From Entomomonas sp945283395 (lineage in GTDB: Bacteria > Pseudomonadota > Gammaproteobacteria > Pseudomonadales > Pseudomonadaceae): a DNA stretch of 64,000 nt. The translations under genes and the position numbers were made by a program. Under the pieces are notes generated by a model. The model did no database searches and was not told the origin of the DNA. It was given only the letters and a program-made list of their open reading frames with translations. The DNA lies in the NCBI GenBank assembly GCA_946480835.1, contig CAMLLC010000012.1:12477-76476 (forward strand), in the 5' to 3' direction. Positions 10,215 to 20,329 of the stretch are shown piece by piece (position 1 is the first letter of the stretch; each line of letters opens with the position of its first letter).

Positions 10215-10216
10215 TA

Positions 10217-11383
10217 TTATTTACCCTCCGCTGCGGCTACTACTTTTTTAGCTGCATCTGTTAATCCATTAGCTGCAATAATATTTAGTTTACTATCAGA
10301 TAATACTTTTGCACCAAGCTTTGCATTGTTACCTTCTAAACGTACTACTACAGGTACTTTTACACCTACTTCTTTAACTGCACCAACAATACCTTCAGCA
10401 ATCATATCGCAGCGTACAATGCCACCAAAGATATTGACTAACACAGCTTTAACATTTGCATCAGAAAGTATAATTTTAAAAGCCTCGGTCACACGCTCTT
10501 TGGTTGCCCCACCACCTACGTCCAAGAAATTAGCAGGTTTACCGCCATGTAAGTTAACTATATCCATAGTGCCCATGGCAAGCCCTGCACCATTAACCAT
10601 ACAGCCAATATTTCCTTCTAACGCTACATAATTTAGTTCAAACTGTGCTGCATGGACCTCTCTTGGATCGTCCTGAGATGGATCTTGCATTTCTTTTAAT
10701 TTAGGATGACGATATAGAGCATTACCATCAATATTAATTTTGGCATCAAGACAATGTAAATTTCCATCTTTCTTGATAACTAGCGGGTTAATTTCTAATA
10801 ACGCTAAATCATAATCTTGAAATAGCTGAGCTAACCCAATAAAAATATTTGTAAATTGTTTAACTTGATCGCCTTTTAAACCTAATTGAAAAGCTAACTC
10901 ACGTCCTTGAAAAGGTTGCGCACCAATTAAAGGATCAATAGTGGCTTTTAGAATTTTGTCAGGAGTATAATGTGCTACTTTTTCAATTTCTACCCCTCCT
11001 TCAGTAGATGCCATGAAAACGATCCGACGACTAGAACGATCAATTACAGCACCTAGATAAAGTTCTTTAGCAATATCTGTACATGTTTCTACCAGCATAT
11101 TGTTAACTGGTTGTCCATTCGCATCCGTTTGATAAGTAACTAATCTTTTACCTAACCATTTAGCTGCAAAAGCTTTTGCAGCAGCAGCAGATTTTACTAA
11201 TTTAACACCGCCGGCTTTGCCACGTCCGCCTGCATGAACTTGAGCTTTAATTACCCATTCTGTACCACCTATTTCTGCACAAGCGGCCTCGGCTTCTTCA
11301 GGGGTATCTACGGCGATACCTTTAGATACAGGAAGTCCATATTCAGCAAACAATTGCTTGCTTTGATATTCATGAAGATTCAT
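10217..11383 (-). CDS. sucC: Succinyl-CoA synthetase beta subunit
   Basis: Nucleotide-binding and succinate-binding subunit, 388 residues, normal length. The N-terminal ATP-grasp domain begins MNLHEYQSKQLFAEYGLP and contains AQVHAGGRGKAGGVK. The C-terminal ligase domain contains GNIGCMVNGAGLAMGTMD and VNIFGGIVRCD. It pairs with sucD, 2 bp away. An 18-bp terminator-like hairpin separates it from lpdG upstream, so sucCD may be partly an independent transcription unit. Confidence 0.97.
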   Translation of the reverse strand: MNLHEYQSKQLFAEYGLPVSKGIAVDTPEEAEAACAEIGGTEWVIKAQVHAGGRGKAGGVKLVKSAAAAKAFAAKWLGKRLVTYQTDANGQPVNNMLVETCTDIAKELYLGAVIDRSSRRIVFMASTEGGVEIEKVAHYTPDKILKATIDPLIGAQPFQGRELAFQLGLKGDQVKQFTNIFIGLAQLFQDYDLALLEINPLVIKKDGNLHCLDAKINIDGNALYRHPKLKEMQDPSQDDPREVHAAQFELNYVALEGNIGCMVNGAGLAMGTMDIVNLHGGKPANFLDVGGGATKERVTEAFKIILSDANVKAVLVNIFGGIVRCDMIAEGIVGAVKEVGVKVPVVVRLEGNNAKLGAKVLSDSKLNIIAANGLTDAAKKVVAAAEGK

Positions 11384-11477
11384 AAGCTTTATTTTCTCTT
11401 TGGTACTGCGTACATTAGATGATACTCAGTTAGTATCATCACCTCATTGTTAATCTTTTTATTAACTACATTCTGGC

Positions 11478-11520
11478 AATTTAAGTAACGAGGGAATAGG
11501 ACTCCCTCGTTACTTAAATT
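11478..11520 (-). terminator. Strong hairpin between lpdG and sucC
   Basis: Perfect 18-bp inverted repeat (11478-11495 with 11503-11520, core GTAACGAGGGA/TCCCTCGTTAC) with a 7-nt loop. It lies 3 bp beyond the lpdG stop codon. The run after it on the minus strand is only weakly T-rich. It is probably a terminator or mRNA-stabilising 3' end for sdhCDAB-sucAB-lpdG, with sucCD downstream. Confidence 0.7.
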
Positions 11521-11522
11521 TA

Positions 11523-12959
11523 TTATTTCTTTTTGCGATTAGCTATATGGATAGCGTGACCATTAACTGCCAACGCTGCTTCATGTACTGCTTCTGACAA
11601 TGTTGGATGAGAGAAGATCATCATACCAATATCTTCTGCGCTTGAACCAAATTCCATGGCAATGGCTATTTGTTGTACTAATTCAGCAGCACTTGGACCT
11701 ATCACATGACCGCCTAAGATACGATCTGTTTTGGCATCAGCAATAATTTTTACAAACCCTGTAGTATCATTAGCAGCCATCGCACGGCCACTTGCAGCAA
11801 AGGGGAATACTCCTATATTAATTGCTATGCCTTCAGCTTTAAGTGCTTGTTCCGTTTTGCCTACTGATGCAATCTCAGGATGCGTATAGATTACACTAGG
11901 AATCAAACCATAACTCATTTGAGCTTTTTGTCCTGTGATGCGCTCAACTACCATAATACCTTCTTCTGAGGCTTTATGAGCAAGCATAGGGCCACGTACC
12001 ACATCACCAATTGCATAAACACCAGGTACACTAGTAGCACAATAATCATCTACAAAAATAAAACCACGTTCATCTAAACTTACTCCACTGTCATCAGCTA
12101 ACACATTGGTAGTAACTGGGCGACGACCTACAGCGACAATTACCTTATCAAAAGTTATTTCCTGAGCGCCTTCAGCATCTTCATACTCAACTGTTACAGT
12201 TTTACCTTTAACATTTGAACCAGTAACCCTTGCGCCCAGTTTGATGGTTAATCCCTGTTTAGTTAACACTTTTAATGCTTCTTTAGCTACCTGCTCATCC
12301 ATAGCAGGTAAAAATTTATCCATTGCTTCAAGTACAGTTACTTCAGCACCTAAACGTGCCCAAACTGAACCTAATTCTAATCCAATAACACCAGCACCTA
12401 TTACACCTAGTCGTTTTGGGACTTCAGTAAAATCTAAAGCACCTGTAGAATTAACTATTGTGTCGCCATTTAGAGGGGCAGGAGGAATTTCTACAGGCCG
12501 AGAACCCGAGGCAATAATTACATTATCTGCTATTAACGTTTCTTCTTTACCATCTAAACCTTTAACTTCAACTTGCTTATTAGCCAATAATTTACCATGA
12601 CCTTCAAATAAAGTTACCCCATTTGCTTTAAAGAGCATTGCAATACCACCTGTTAAATTTTTAACAATGGTATCTTTACGAGAAATCATAGTAGGTACGT
12701 CCATGGCTAGCCCTTTTACGCTTATGCCATGTATTTTAAAAGACTCTTCTGCATCATGGTATTTCCAGCTACTATCTAATAAAGCTTTTGAAGGTATACA
12801 ACCTACATTCAGACAAGTACCACCTAATGCTGTTTTACCTTCTTTACCTTGATATTTTTCAATACAGGCAGTTTTTAGGCCTAATTGAGCTGCACGAATT
12901 GCGGCAACATAACCGCCAGGGCCAGCTCCTATTACAACCAAATCAAATTTCTGACTCAT
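11523..12959 (-). CDS. lpdG: Dihydrolipoyl dehydrogenase (E3 of 2-oxoglutarate dehydrogenase)
   Basis: FAD enzyme that reoxidises dihydrolipoamide with NAD+. It is 478 residues long. FAD-binding GAGPGGYVAAIRAAQLG lies at the N-terminus, and the redox-active disulfide is in GGTCLNVGCIPSK (about residues 47-60). NAD-binding GAGVIGLELGSVW follows, and the C-terminal His-Glu pair is in HPTLSEAVHEAAL. The location behind sucAB marks it as the E3 of the 2-oxoglutarate complex (LpdG in pseudomonads). Confidence 0.96.
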   Translation of the reverse strand: MSQKFDLVVIGAGPGGYVAAIRAAQLGLKTACIEKYQGKEGKTALGGTCLNVGCIPSKALLDSSWKYHDAEESFKIHGISVKGLAMDVPTMISRKDTIVKNLTGGIAMLFKANGVTLFEGHGKLLANKQVEVKGLDGKEETLIADNVIIASGSRPVEIPPAPLNGDTIVNSTGALDFTEVPKRLGVIGAGVIGLELGSVWARLGAEVTVLEAMDKFLPAMDEQVAKEALKVLTKQGLTIKLGARVTGSNVKGKTVTVEYEDAEGAQEITFDKVIVAVGRRPVTTNVLADDSGVSLDERGFIFVDDYCATSVPGVYAIGDVVRGPMLAHKASEEGIMVVERITGQKAQMSYGLIPSVIYTHPEIASVGKTEQALKAEGIAINIGVFPFAASGRAMAANDTTGFVKIIADAKTDRILGGHVIGPSAAELVQQIAIAMEFGSSAEDIGMMIFSHPTLSEAVHEAALAVNGHAIHIANRKKK

Positions 12960-13083
12960 AATTGTTTCCTTTGTATATACTCAAAACTATGTAAATAAGG
13001 TAGTAGATGCCCTACATTATAAAGAAAATAAAATAGAAAAAAATAATGCTTAATGGCTAATTATTTTCTACTCGTGTTATTTC

Positions 13084-13116
13084 ATATACCACGCCCAAAA
13101 TGGGCTTGGTGTATAT
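13084..13116 (-). other. Hairpin between sucB and lpdG
   Basis: Imperfect inverted repeat ATACCACGCCCA / TGGGCTTGGTGTAT with a 3-nt loop, just past the sucB stop codon. No T-run follows on the minus strand. It is more likely an mRNA processing or stability element, or a partial attenuator, than a full terminator. Confidence 0.45.
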
Positions 13117-13122
13117 CGATTA

Positions 13123-14358
13123 TTAAACATCTAATAATAATCGTGCAGGGTCTTCCAAGAAATCTTTCATAGTAACTAAGAAACTAACAGCCTCTTTACC
13201 ATCTATCATACGATGATCATAAGAAAGCGCCAAGTACATCATAGGAAGAATAACTATTTCTCCCTTTACCGCCATTGGTCGCTCTTGGATTTTGTGCATA
13301 CCTAAAATAGCAGTTTGAGGTGGATTCACAATAGGGGTAGATAAAAGCGAACCAAAAACCCCACCGTTTGAGATAGTAAAAGTACCTCCCGTCATTTCTT
13401 CAATAGTTAATTTACCAGTTTTAGCTTTATTACCAAAATCTTTAATACCTGCTTCAATTTCTGCTAAACTCATAAACTCAGCATTACGCAAAATAGGGAC
13501 TACTAAACCTCTATTACTAGAAACCGCTACACCTATATCTTGATAGCCATGATATACTACATCATTACCATCAATCGAGGCATTGACTGCGGGGAAACGT
13601 TTTAATGCCTCTGTCGCTGCCTTTACGAAGAAAGACATAAATCCTAAACGAACACCATCGTGCTTCTTTTCGAAAAGATCTTTATATTTAGTACGTAAAT
13701 CCATGATAGGCTTCATGTTTACCTCATTAAAGGTAGTTAACATTGCCATAGAAGATTGCGCATCCAATAAGCGTTCGGCTACTTTAGCACGCAATCTTGT
13801 CATAGGCACACGTTTTTCAACCCTATCATCCTGTACTGTTTGTAATACTTCAGAAGTAGAAGCCTTAGTTGAAGAAGCATTAGCAGGCGTTGTGCCAGCA
13901 GTTAATTTTTTTGCTTCAATGATAGCCACTACATCCTCTTTCCTAATACGACCACCTTTACCTGTACCCTTAATAATAGTAGGGTCAATATCATTTTCTT
14001 CAGCTAATTTACGTGCTGCTGGCGCTAAAATAAGGTCTTCATCAGCTTTGCTTTCGGCTGCATTATTTTTTTCAGTTTTTACTGTTGGGGCTACTACTGC
14101 TGAAATAGCTGCAGTAGCCAATGCCCCTTCGGTGACACTCCCTATTACTTCATTACTAACAACTGTATCACCTTCATTTTTTACAATAGTTAATACACCG
14201 TCACAAGGTGCTACCACTTCTAACATAACCTTGTCTGTTTCAATCTCAACCAGCATTTCATCACGCTTGACTTGTTCGCCAGATTTTTTTAACCAGTTAG
14301 CAATCGTACCATCCGCAATAGATTCGGGAAATGAGGGGGCTTTTATATCTTGAGCCAT
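13123..14358 (-). CDS. sucB: 2-oxoglutarate dehydrogenase E2, dihydrolipoyl succinyltransferase
   Basis: Transfers the succinyl group from lipoamide to CoA and forms the core of the 2-oxoglutarate dehydrogenase complex. It is 411 residues long. The single lipoyl domain has its lipoyl-lysine in EIETDKVMLEV (Lys about 43). A flexible Ala/Thr-rich linker leads to the peripheral subunit-binding domain (LAPAARKLAEENDIDPTIIK, about 110-130). The catalytic domain ends with SYDHRMIDGKEAV (His and Asp of the HxxxDG motif). It sits between sucA and lpdG as in Pseudomonas. Confidence 0.97.
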   Translation of the reverse strand: MAQDIKAPSFPESIADGTIANWLKKSGEQVKRDEMLVEIETDKVMLEVVAPCDGVLTIVKNEGDTVVSNEVIGSVTEGALATAAISAVVAPTVKTEKNNAAESKADEDLILAPAARKLAEENDIDPTIIKGTGKGGRIRKEDVVAIIEAKKLTAGTTPANASSTKASTSEVLQTVQDDRVEKRVPMTRLRAKVAERLLDAQSSMAMLTTFNEVNMKPIMDLRTKYKDLFEKKHDGVRLGFMSFFVKAATEALKRFPAVNASIDGNDVVYHGYQDIGVAVSSNRGLVVPILRNAEFMSLAEIEAGIKDFGNKAKTGKLTIEEMTGGTFTISNGGVFGSLLSTPIVNPPQTAILGMHKIQERPMAVKGEIVILPMMYLALSYDHRMIDGKEAVSFLVTMKDFLEDPARLLLDV

Positions 14359-14410
14359 TATTAAATTCCTTAAATTTGTTCGGAGTGCCTAAGCACCCAC
14401 TGATTGAGTA

Positions 14411-17242
14411 TTAAACAGTAAAAGCATCTTCCAACAATTTATGCTGTTGTTCAGCATGCATTGAAGGATAACCACAAGCCGGTGCTGCAGAACTTTCACG
14501 TCCAGCATATTGTAAATCAAGCGGCGGATTATATTCCGCTGCGGCTCGACGAATATTATGCTGACTACAGTACCATGCACCTTGATTCATAGGTTCCTCT
14601 TGGCACCATACTAAACGTTTTAGTTTAGAATAAGTTGCCATAATTCTATCGAGGCTTTCATTAGGGAAAGGATAAAGTTGTTCAATTCTGACTATGGCAA
14701 TGTTATTTTGCCCTTCAGTTCGGCGTTTCTCTAAAAGATCATAATAAACTTTACCGCTACAAAGAATCAGGCGATCCACATTATTAGGATCAATATCATC
14801 TATTTCTGGAATGATAAGTTTAAATGAACCGTCTGCTAACTCATCTAAAGTAGATATAGCTAGTTTATGACGTAATAATGATTTAGGGGTCATTACTACC
14901 AGAGGTTTGCGAATAGGTCGCACCACTTGACGGCGTAATAGATGGAAAATTTGTGCTGGAGTAGTAGGAATACAAACTTGAATATTTTGATCCGAACAAA
15001 GCTGTAAATAACGCTCCAAACGTGCAGAAGAATGCTCTGCCCCCTGCCCTTCATAGCCATGTGGTAGCAGCATAGTTACGCCACTTAACCTTTGCCATTT
15101 AAGTTCACCACTACTTATAAATTGATCAATAACTACTTGCGCACCATTGGCAAAATCTCCAAACTGCGCTTCCCAAATAACCAATGCGTTAGGAGTAGTA
15201 GCTGCATAACCATATTCAAAGGCTAATACGGCTTCCTCTGATAAGAATGAATCATAAATATCCATTCTTGGCTGGCCTTCAAACAGGTGTTGCAAAGGAA
15301 TAAAGACTGCATCATCTTTTTGATTATGAAGTACAGCATGACGATGAGAAAAAGTACCACGCCCTATATCTTGACCTGTCATACGAACAGGATAACCTTC
15401 GGCTATTAAACTAGCATAAGCTAATGTTTCAGCATATCCCCAATTAATAGGCATTCCCCCTGCCGTCATTTTTATTCTATCTTCATAAATTTTAGCAACT
15501 TGTCTTTGTAAAACAAAACCCTCTGGAATAGTGGTCATTTTCGCGGCTAGCTCTTGTAATTTCTTGAGATCAACCGTTGTATCATAATAAGAATTCCATT
15601 CATGACCTATATAAGGAGTCCAATCTACAAACAATGCTTTATTAGGCTCTTTAACAAGACTTCTCACTACATGACGACCATTATCTAAATCATCACGATA
15701 TTCATCTATTTTTTTCTGTGCCTCTTCAGCAGTTAATATGCCTTCTTTAACTAACACCTCGGCATACAGTTCACGAGGAGTGCGATGTTTGCTAATAGCT
15801 TTATACATAGAGGGTTGAGTACCACTAGGTTCATCTGCCTCATTATGACCGTGCCGACGATAACAGAATAAATCAATTATCACATCCTTATGGAATTGCA
15901 TACGAAAATCGAGTGCCATTTGAGTTACAAATAATACAGCCTCTGGATCATCACCATTTACATGAAAAATAGGAGCCTGCACCATTTTTGCAATTTCAGT
16001 AGCATATTCAGTAGAACGCGCATCATCTGAACGACTCGTAGTAAAACCTATTTGATTATTGATAACAATATGAACAGTACCACCTATTTTGTAGGCGCGA
16101 GTTTGTGACATTTGGAAAGTTTCCATTACTACACCTTGCCCTGCAAAAGCGGCATCACCATGTATGGTAATAGGCAATACAACTTCTCCAGTAATGTCTA
16201 CTCGGCGATCTTGACGAGCGCGTACTGAACCAGCCATAACAGGTGAACCAATTTCTAAATGGGAAGGGTTAAATCCTAACGCCAAGTGTATCTCACCACC
16301 ATGGGTCATCACATTAGAAGAAAAACCTTGGTGATATTTTACATCACCAACCCCAATAGTGGCTTTTTTCTTACCTTCAAACTCATCAAATAAATCACGA
16401 GGATTTTTACCTAAGGTATTCACTAAAACATTGAGACGGCCGCGATGAGCCATAGACATAACAACTTCTTTAACCCCATAATTGCCAGCTCTTTGGATTA
16501 ATTCGTCTACTATTGGTATTAAAGCATCTCCACCCTCTAAACTAAATCTTTTCGCACCTGGATATTTATTACCTAAGTACCTCTCTAAACCATCAGCAGC
16601 CGTTAAACGCTCTAATAAATGTTTTTTAACTTCTGGTGAATAGGCTTGACGCCCTTTGACATGCTCAAAGCGTCTTAATATCCAACGACGCTCGGTCGTT
16701 TCTGTGATATGCATACATTCCATGCCTATGTTTCGGCAATAAGTATCTTTTAATGCAGTTAAGATTTCTTTTAAAGTGGCTTCTTTTTTATCAGGAAACA
16801 GATCACCACACGCAAAAATAGTTTCTAAATCTGCTTCAGCTAAGCTATTGTTTTGTAATTTTAAAGCTTCAGGAACAGGCCTTTGCCACAATCCCAATGG
16901 GTCCAAATTAGCTAGTTGATGACCTTGCAAACGGTAGACTTGAATAAGACGTAATACATTAACTTGCTTTTTTTCATGATCACTAGTAACAGTCGTACTA
17001 GCTAATGGCTGAGATCTTTGTTGGTTTTTTGCTCTGGCGATAAAATAGTCACGAATAGTAGAGTGAGCAACATCAGCTACTACAGAACCATTGATTGGTA
17101 AAGTTTGAAAGTAATTACGCCATTCTTCTGGTATAGCATTTGGATCGGTTAGATAACGCTCATATAACTCATCTACATAATCTGCATTATCTGCTGATAA
17201 ATAGGCCGTATCCCATAATTTTTGCATCTTACTTTCTGGCAT
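14411..17242 (-). CDS. sucA: 2-oxoglutarate dehydrogenase E1 component
   Basis: Thiamine-diphosphate enzyme that decarboxylates 2-oxoglutarate and succinylates the E2 lipoyl group. The 943 residues are the normal length. The N-terminal E2-binding segment SADNADYVDELYERYLTDPN is followed by HRGRLNVLVNTLGK, the ThDP-binding GDAAFAGQGVV and INNQIGFTTS. GRGTFSHRHA and the C-terminal QEEPMNQGAW close the chain. It is 52 bp upstream of sucB in the same operon. Confidence 0.98.
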   Translation of the reverse strand: MPESKMQKLWDTAYLSADNADYVDELYERYLTDPNAIPEEWRNYFQTLPINGSVVADVAHSTIRDYFIARAKNQQRSQPLASTTVTSDHEKKQVNVLRLIQVYRLQGHQLANLDPLGLWQRPVPEALKLQNNSLAEADLETIFACGDLFPDKKEATLKEILTALKDTYCRNIGMECMHITETTERRWILRRFEHVKGRQAYSPEVKKHLLERLTAADGLERYLGNKYPGAKRFSLEGGDALIPIVDELIQRAGNYGVKEVVMSMAHRGRLNVLVNTLGKNPRDLFDEFEGKKKATIGVGDVKYHQGFSSNVMTHGGEIHLALGFNPSHLEIGSPVMAGSVRARQDRRVDITGEVVLPITIHGDAAFAGQGVVMETFQMSQTRAYKIGGTVHIVINNQIGFTTSRSDDARSTEYATEIAKMVQAPIFHVNGDDPEAVLFVTQMALDFRMQFHKDVIIDLFCYRRHGHNEADEPSGTQPSMYKAISKHRTPRELYAEVLVKEGILTAEEAQKKIDEYRDDLDNGRHVVRSLVKEPNKALFVDWTPYIGHEWNSYYDTTVDLKKLQELAAKMTTIPEGFVLQRQVAKIYEDRIKMTAGGMPINWGYAETLAYASLIAEGYPVRMTGQDIGRGTFSHRHAVLHNQKDDAVFIPLQHLFEGQPRMDIYDSFLSEEAVLAFEYGYAATTPNALVIWEAQFGDFANGAQVVIDQFISSGELKWQRLSGVTMLLPHGYEGQGAEHSSARLERYLQLCSDQNIQVCIPTTPAQIFHLLRRQVVRPIRKPLVVMTPKSLLRHKLAISTLDELADGSFKLIIPEIDDIDPNNVDRLILCSGKVYYDLLEKRRTEGQNNIAIVRIEQLYPFPNESLDRIMATYSKLKRLVWCQEEPMNQGAWYCSQHNIRRAAAEYNPPLDLQYAGRESSAAPACGYPSMHAEQQHKLLEDAFTV

Positions 17243-17424
17243 GTTTGGTCACCCTCTATCAAAGCACCGCACCGAATAGAGAACCCCCTCTGTTTTTATT
17301 ATTATTAAGTAAGTTATAAAAGCAGCCTGGATTTTTATCAGTGTAAAATTAAATTAGTGCCTCTTTCTATTTAATAAAAAAAACAAATATATAAGTATAA
17401 GCAAACTATTTGCTCTGATAACAA

Positions 17425-17456
17425 AATGCCCCTTAACTAACATGTTAAGAGGCATT
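17425..17456 (-). terminator. Terminator-like hairpin after sdhB
   Basis: 13-bp stem with one G-U pair (AATGCC...CTTAAC against GTTAAG...GGCATT) and a 6-nt loop, running into TTTTGTT on the minus strand 9 bp beyond the sdhB stop codon. It would reduce readthrough from sdhCDAB into sucAB. Confidence 0.7.
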
Positions 17457-17464
17457 ATTATTTT

Positions 17465-18169
17465 CTAAGTTCCACTTTGCAACAACATACTGCGAATATG
17501 CCCTATTGCCCTGGTAGGATTCAATTTTTTAGGACATACATGAACACAATTCATAATTCCCCGACAACGAAAAACGCTAAAAGGATCATCCATCATAGCT
17601 AAACGACTTTCAGTTTCACTATCTCTACTATCCGCTAAAAAACGATAAGCTTGTAACAATGCTGATGGGCCTAAGAACTTTTCAGGGTTCCACCAAAAAG
17701 AAGGACAAGAAGTAGAACAACATGCACATAAAATACATTCATATAAACCATCAAGTTTGGCGCGTTCTTCAATACTTTGCAAACGTTCAATAGCAGGTAC
17801 AGGATTATTATTTTGTAAATAAGGTTCAACCTTTTCATATTGTTTGTAGAAAATATTCATATCTACAATCAAGTCACGAATGACAGGCAAACCAGGTAAA
17901 GGACGTAGTACTAACTTATCATTCTTTACCACAGAAGATAGAGGAGTGATACAAGCTAGGCCATTCTTACCATTAATATTCATACCATCTGAACCACAAA
18001 CACCTTCACGACAAGAGCGACGATATGAGAAACTTTCGTCTTGCTCTTTAATAAGCGCAAGAACATCTAACACCATCAGATCCTTACCTTCTGTATCTAC
18101 TTGGTAAGTTTGCATATTAGGTACTTTATCTTGGTCAGGATTATAACGATAAACACTTACTGAAAGCAT
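17465..18169 (-). CDS. sdhB: Succinate dehydrogenase iron-sulfur subunit
   Basis: Electron-transfer subunit of complex II (succinate to ubiquinone), 234 residues. The [2Fe-2S] ligands are in CREGVCGSDG (about residues 54-63) with a downstream Cys. The [4Fe-4S] and [3Fe-4S] ligands are in CILCACCSTSCPSFWWN and CRGIMNCVHVCPKKLNP. It starts 12 bp after sdhA. Confidence 0.97.
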   Translation of the reverse strand: MLSVSVYRYNPDQDKVPNMQTYQVDTEGKDLMVLDVLALIKEQDESFSYRRSCREGVCGSDGMNINGKNGLACITPLSSVVKNDKLVLRPLPGLPVIRDLIVDMNIFYKQYEKVEPYLQNNNPVPAIERLQSIEERAKLDGLYECILCACCSTSCPSFWWNPEKFLGPSALLQAYRFLADSRDSETESRLAMMDDPFSVFRCRGIMNCVHVCPKKLNPTRAIGHIRSMLLQSGT

Positions 18170-18181
18170 GATATACCTCTA

Positions 18182-19954
18182 TTAATATTCCCGTTTCTTT
18201 GGTTCGAAGGCTGGTACTGTTTTAGGAGCAAAGTTAACCGCTCGTTTAGTAACACTCTTTTCACCTGGATGGTATAAGGTATGACATAACCAGTTAGTAT
18301 CATCACGATTTTCATAATCTTCACGAGCATGGGCACCACGTGATTCCTTTCTTTCATTAGCAGCAATAGCAGTAGCTTCAGCCACTTCCAATAAATTTTG
18401 TAATTCTAAGGCTTCCTCACGGGCGGTGTTGAATGCCATACTTTTATCAGTGATCATCACATGGTTGATTCTTTCCCTAAGCTCTGCTAGCTGTTTAACC
18501 CCTTTTTCCATGTATTCACCAGTACGGAATACACCAAAATAATTCTGCATACAATTTTGTAATTCACGTTTTAACGGAGCAACTTCTTCTCCCTCAATAC
18601 GTTCATTAAGAGATGTTAAACGTTTAGTAGCCTGTTCTATATCTGTTTGACTTGCTGGACGATATTCAATACCCTCTTTTAGCGCTTGTGATAAATAAAG
18701 ACCAGTTGATCTTCCAAATACCACTAAGTCGAGTAATGAATTACCACCTAAACGATTAGCACCATGCACTGATACACAGGCCACTTCACCTACTGCATAT
18801 AAACCATCTACAACTCTATCATTGCCGTTAGCATCTTGCATTAAAGCTTGTCCATGAATATTTGTAGGTACTCCGCCCATCATATAATGACAAGTAGGTA
18901 CTACTGGAATAGGTGTAGTTACTGGGTCAACATGCGCAAATGTTTTAGCCAAATCACAAATACCAGGTAAACGACTATGTAACACTTCTTCGCCTAAATG
19001 ATCTAATTTCAATAACACGTGATCTTTATTAGGGCCAACGCCATTACCCGCTAAAATTTCCTTGATCATGGAACGTGCTACAACATCACGGCACGCCAAA
19101 TCTTTAGCATGCGGAGCATAACGTTCCATAAAACGTTCACCATCTTTATTGATGAGATAACCACCTTCACCACGACAACCCTCTGTTACTAAAACACCAG
19201 CACCATAAATTCCAGTCGGGTGGAATTGCCACATTTCAATATCTTGTACTGGGAAACCAGCCCGTAATGTCATACCAATACCATCACCTGTATTAATATG
19301 CGCATTAGTAGTAGAGGCATAAATTCTACCTGCTCCACCGGTAGCTAATACAACAGCTTTTGAGCGAATATAAACAGTTTCGCCAGTCTCTAAACAAATA
19401 GCAATGATACCTACTACTGCATTATCTTGGTTTTTTACCAAATCTATAGCATACCACTCAGTTAAAAAGGTAGTTTTATTCTTTAAATTATTTTGATAAA
19501 GGGTATGTAATAACGCATGTCCTGTCCTATCTGCTGCAGCACAAGTACGAGCAGCTTGGCCACCTTCTCCAAAATTTTTAGATTGACCACCAAAAGGACG
19601 CTGATAAATACGGCCTGTTTCAGTACGAGAAAAAGGTAACCCCATGTGTTCTAATTCAAATACGACCTCAGGACCTACTGAACACATGTATTCAATTGCA
19701 TCTTGGTCACCAATATAATCTGAACCTTTAACAGTATCATACATGTGCCAACGCCAATCATCATTAGGATCAGCTGAACCAATAGCACAAGTAATACCTC
19801 CTTGTGCAGATACAGTATGGGATCGAGTTGGAAATACTTTAGTAACCACCGCGGTCTTAAAACCGGAACTGGATAACTGTAAGCCGGCACGCATGCCGGC
19901 ACCACCACCGCCTATCACGATAGCATCAAAAGAAAGAGTTCTTATAGTTGACAT
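18182..19954 (-). CDS. sdhA: Succinate dehydrogenase flavoprotein subunit
   Basis: FAD-containing catalytic subunit that oxidises succinate to fumarate; 590 residues. The dinucleotide fold GGGGAGMRAGLQL starts near residue 15. The histidine that carries covalent FAD is in TRSHTVSAQGG. The active-site region is in HPTGIYGAGVLVTEGCRGEG and the C-terminal arginine motif in HGANRLGGNSLLDL. It is the third gene of sdhCDAB, 6 bp after sdhD. Confidence 0.98.
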   Translation of the reverse strand: MSTIRTLSFDAIVIGGGGAGMRAGLQLSSSGFKTAVVTKVFPTRSHTVSAQGGITCAIGSADPNDDWRWHMYDTVKGSDYIGDQDAIEYMCSVGPEVVFELEHMGLPFSRTETGRIYQRPFGGQSKNFGEGGQAARTCAAADRTGHALLHTLYQNNLKNKTTFLTEWYAIDLVKNQDNAVVGIIAICLETGETVYIRSKAVVLATGGAGRIYASTTNAHINTGDGIGMTLRAGFPVQDIEMWQFHPTGIYGAGVLVTEGCRGEGGYLINKDGERFMERYAPHAKDLACRDVVARSMIKEILAGNGVGPNKDHVLLKLDHLGEEVLHSRLPGICDLAKTFAHVDPVTTPIPVVPTCHYMMGGVPTNIHGQALMQDANGNDRVVDGLYAVGEVACVSVHGANRLGGNSLLDLVVFGRSTGLYLSQALKEGIEYRPASQTDIEQATKRLTSLNERIEGEEVAPLKRELQNCMQNYFGVFRTGEYMEKGVKQLAELRERINHVMITDKSMAFNTAREEALELQNLLEVAEATAIAANERKESRGAHAREDYENRDDTNWLCHTLYHPGEKSVTKRAVNFAPKTVPAFEPKKREY

Positions 19955-19960
19955 AGTTTA

Positions 19961-20329
19961 TTAAACACCCCAAAGGATCTGGATACCCCAGACGAATATC
20001 ACGAACATTAACATACCACATAAGGCTTGCACTAAAAAGCGAACACCAGTCGCCCATTTACCTAAAGCCATACGAGTTAAATAATCAGTAGTGATCGTCC
20101 ACATACCTACCCATGCATGAATACTCACACAAAGCAGTGCTAATAAACTATAAATACGCATCCACTTATTAAAAAAAAGGCTATACCACACCTCATAATT
20201 AAGATGAGGATGACAAATGACAAAGCCTAGTATAAACACAAAATAAGTGGCAAGAATAACTGCTGATACACGTTGAGCCATCCAATCAAATAAGCCTGAA
20301 CGGGAAAAGTTTGTGACATTAGTTACCAT
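19961..20329 (-). CDS. sdhD: Succinate dehydrogenase membrane anchor subunit
   Basis: Small inner-membrane protein (about 122 residues, three hydrophobic helices) that anchors SdhAB and helps bind haem b and ubiquinone. Its N-terminus MVTNVTNFSRSGLFDWMAQR matches Pseudomonas SdhD. I chose the ATG at 20329, which overlaps the sdhC stop codon with GGAG 10 bases upstream, over a GTG nine bases earlier. SHAW (SIHAWVG) marks the haem-side helix. Confidence 0.95.
   Translation of the reverse strand: MVTNVTNFSRSGLFDWMAQRVSAVILATYFVFILGFVICHPHLNYEVWYSLFFNKWMRIYSLLALLCVSIHAWVGMWTITTDYLTRMALGKWATGVRFLVQALCGMLMFVIFVWGIQILWGV

Noticed and set aside
13583..14353. 256-codon open frame opposite sucB
   Set aside because: Lies wholly antisense to a highly conserved gene with low-complexity Ser/Thr/Ala-rich translation; a shadow frame.
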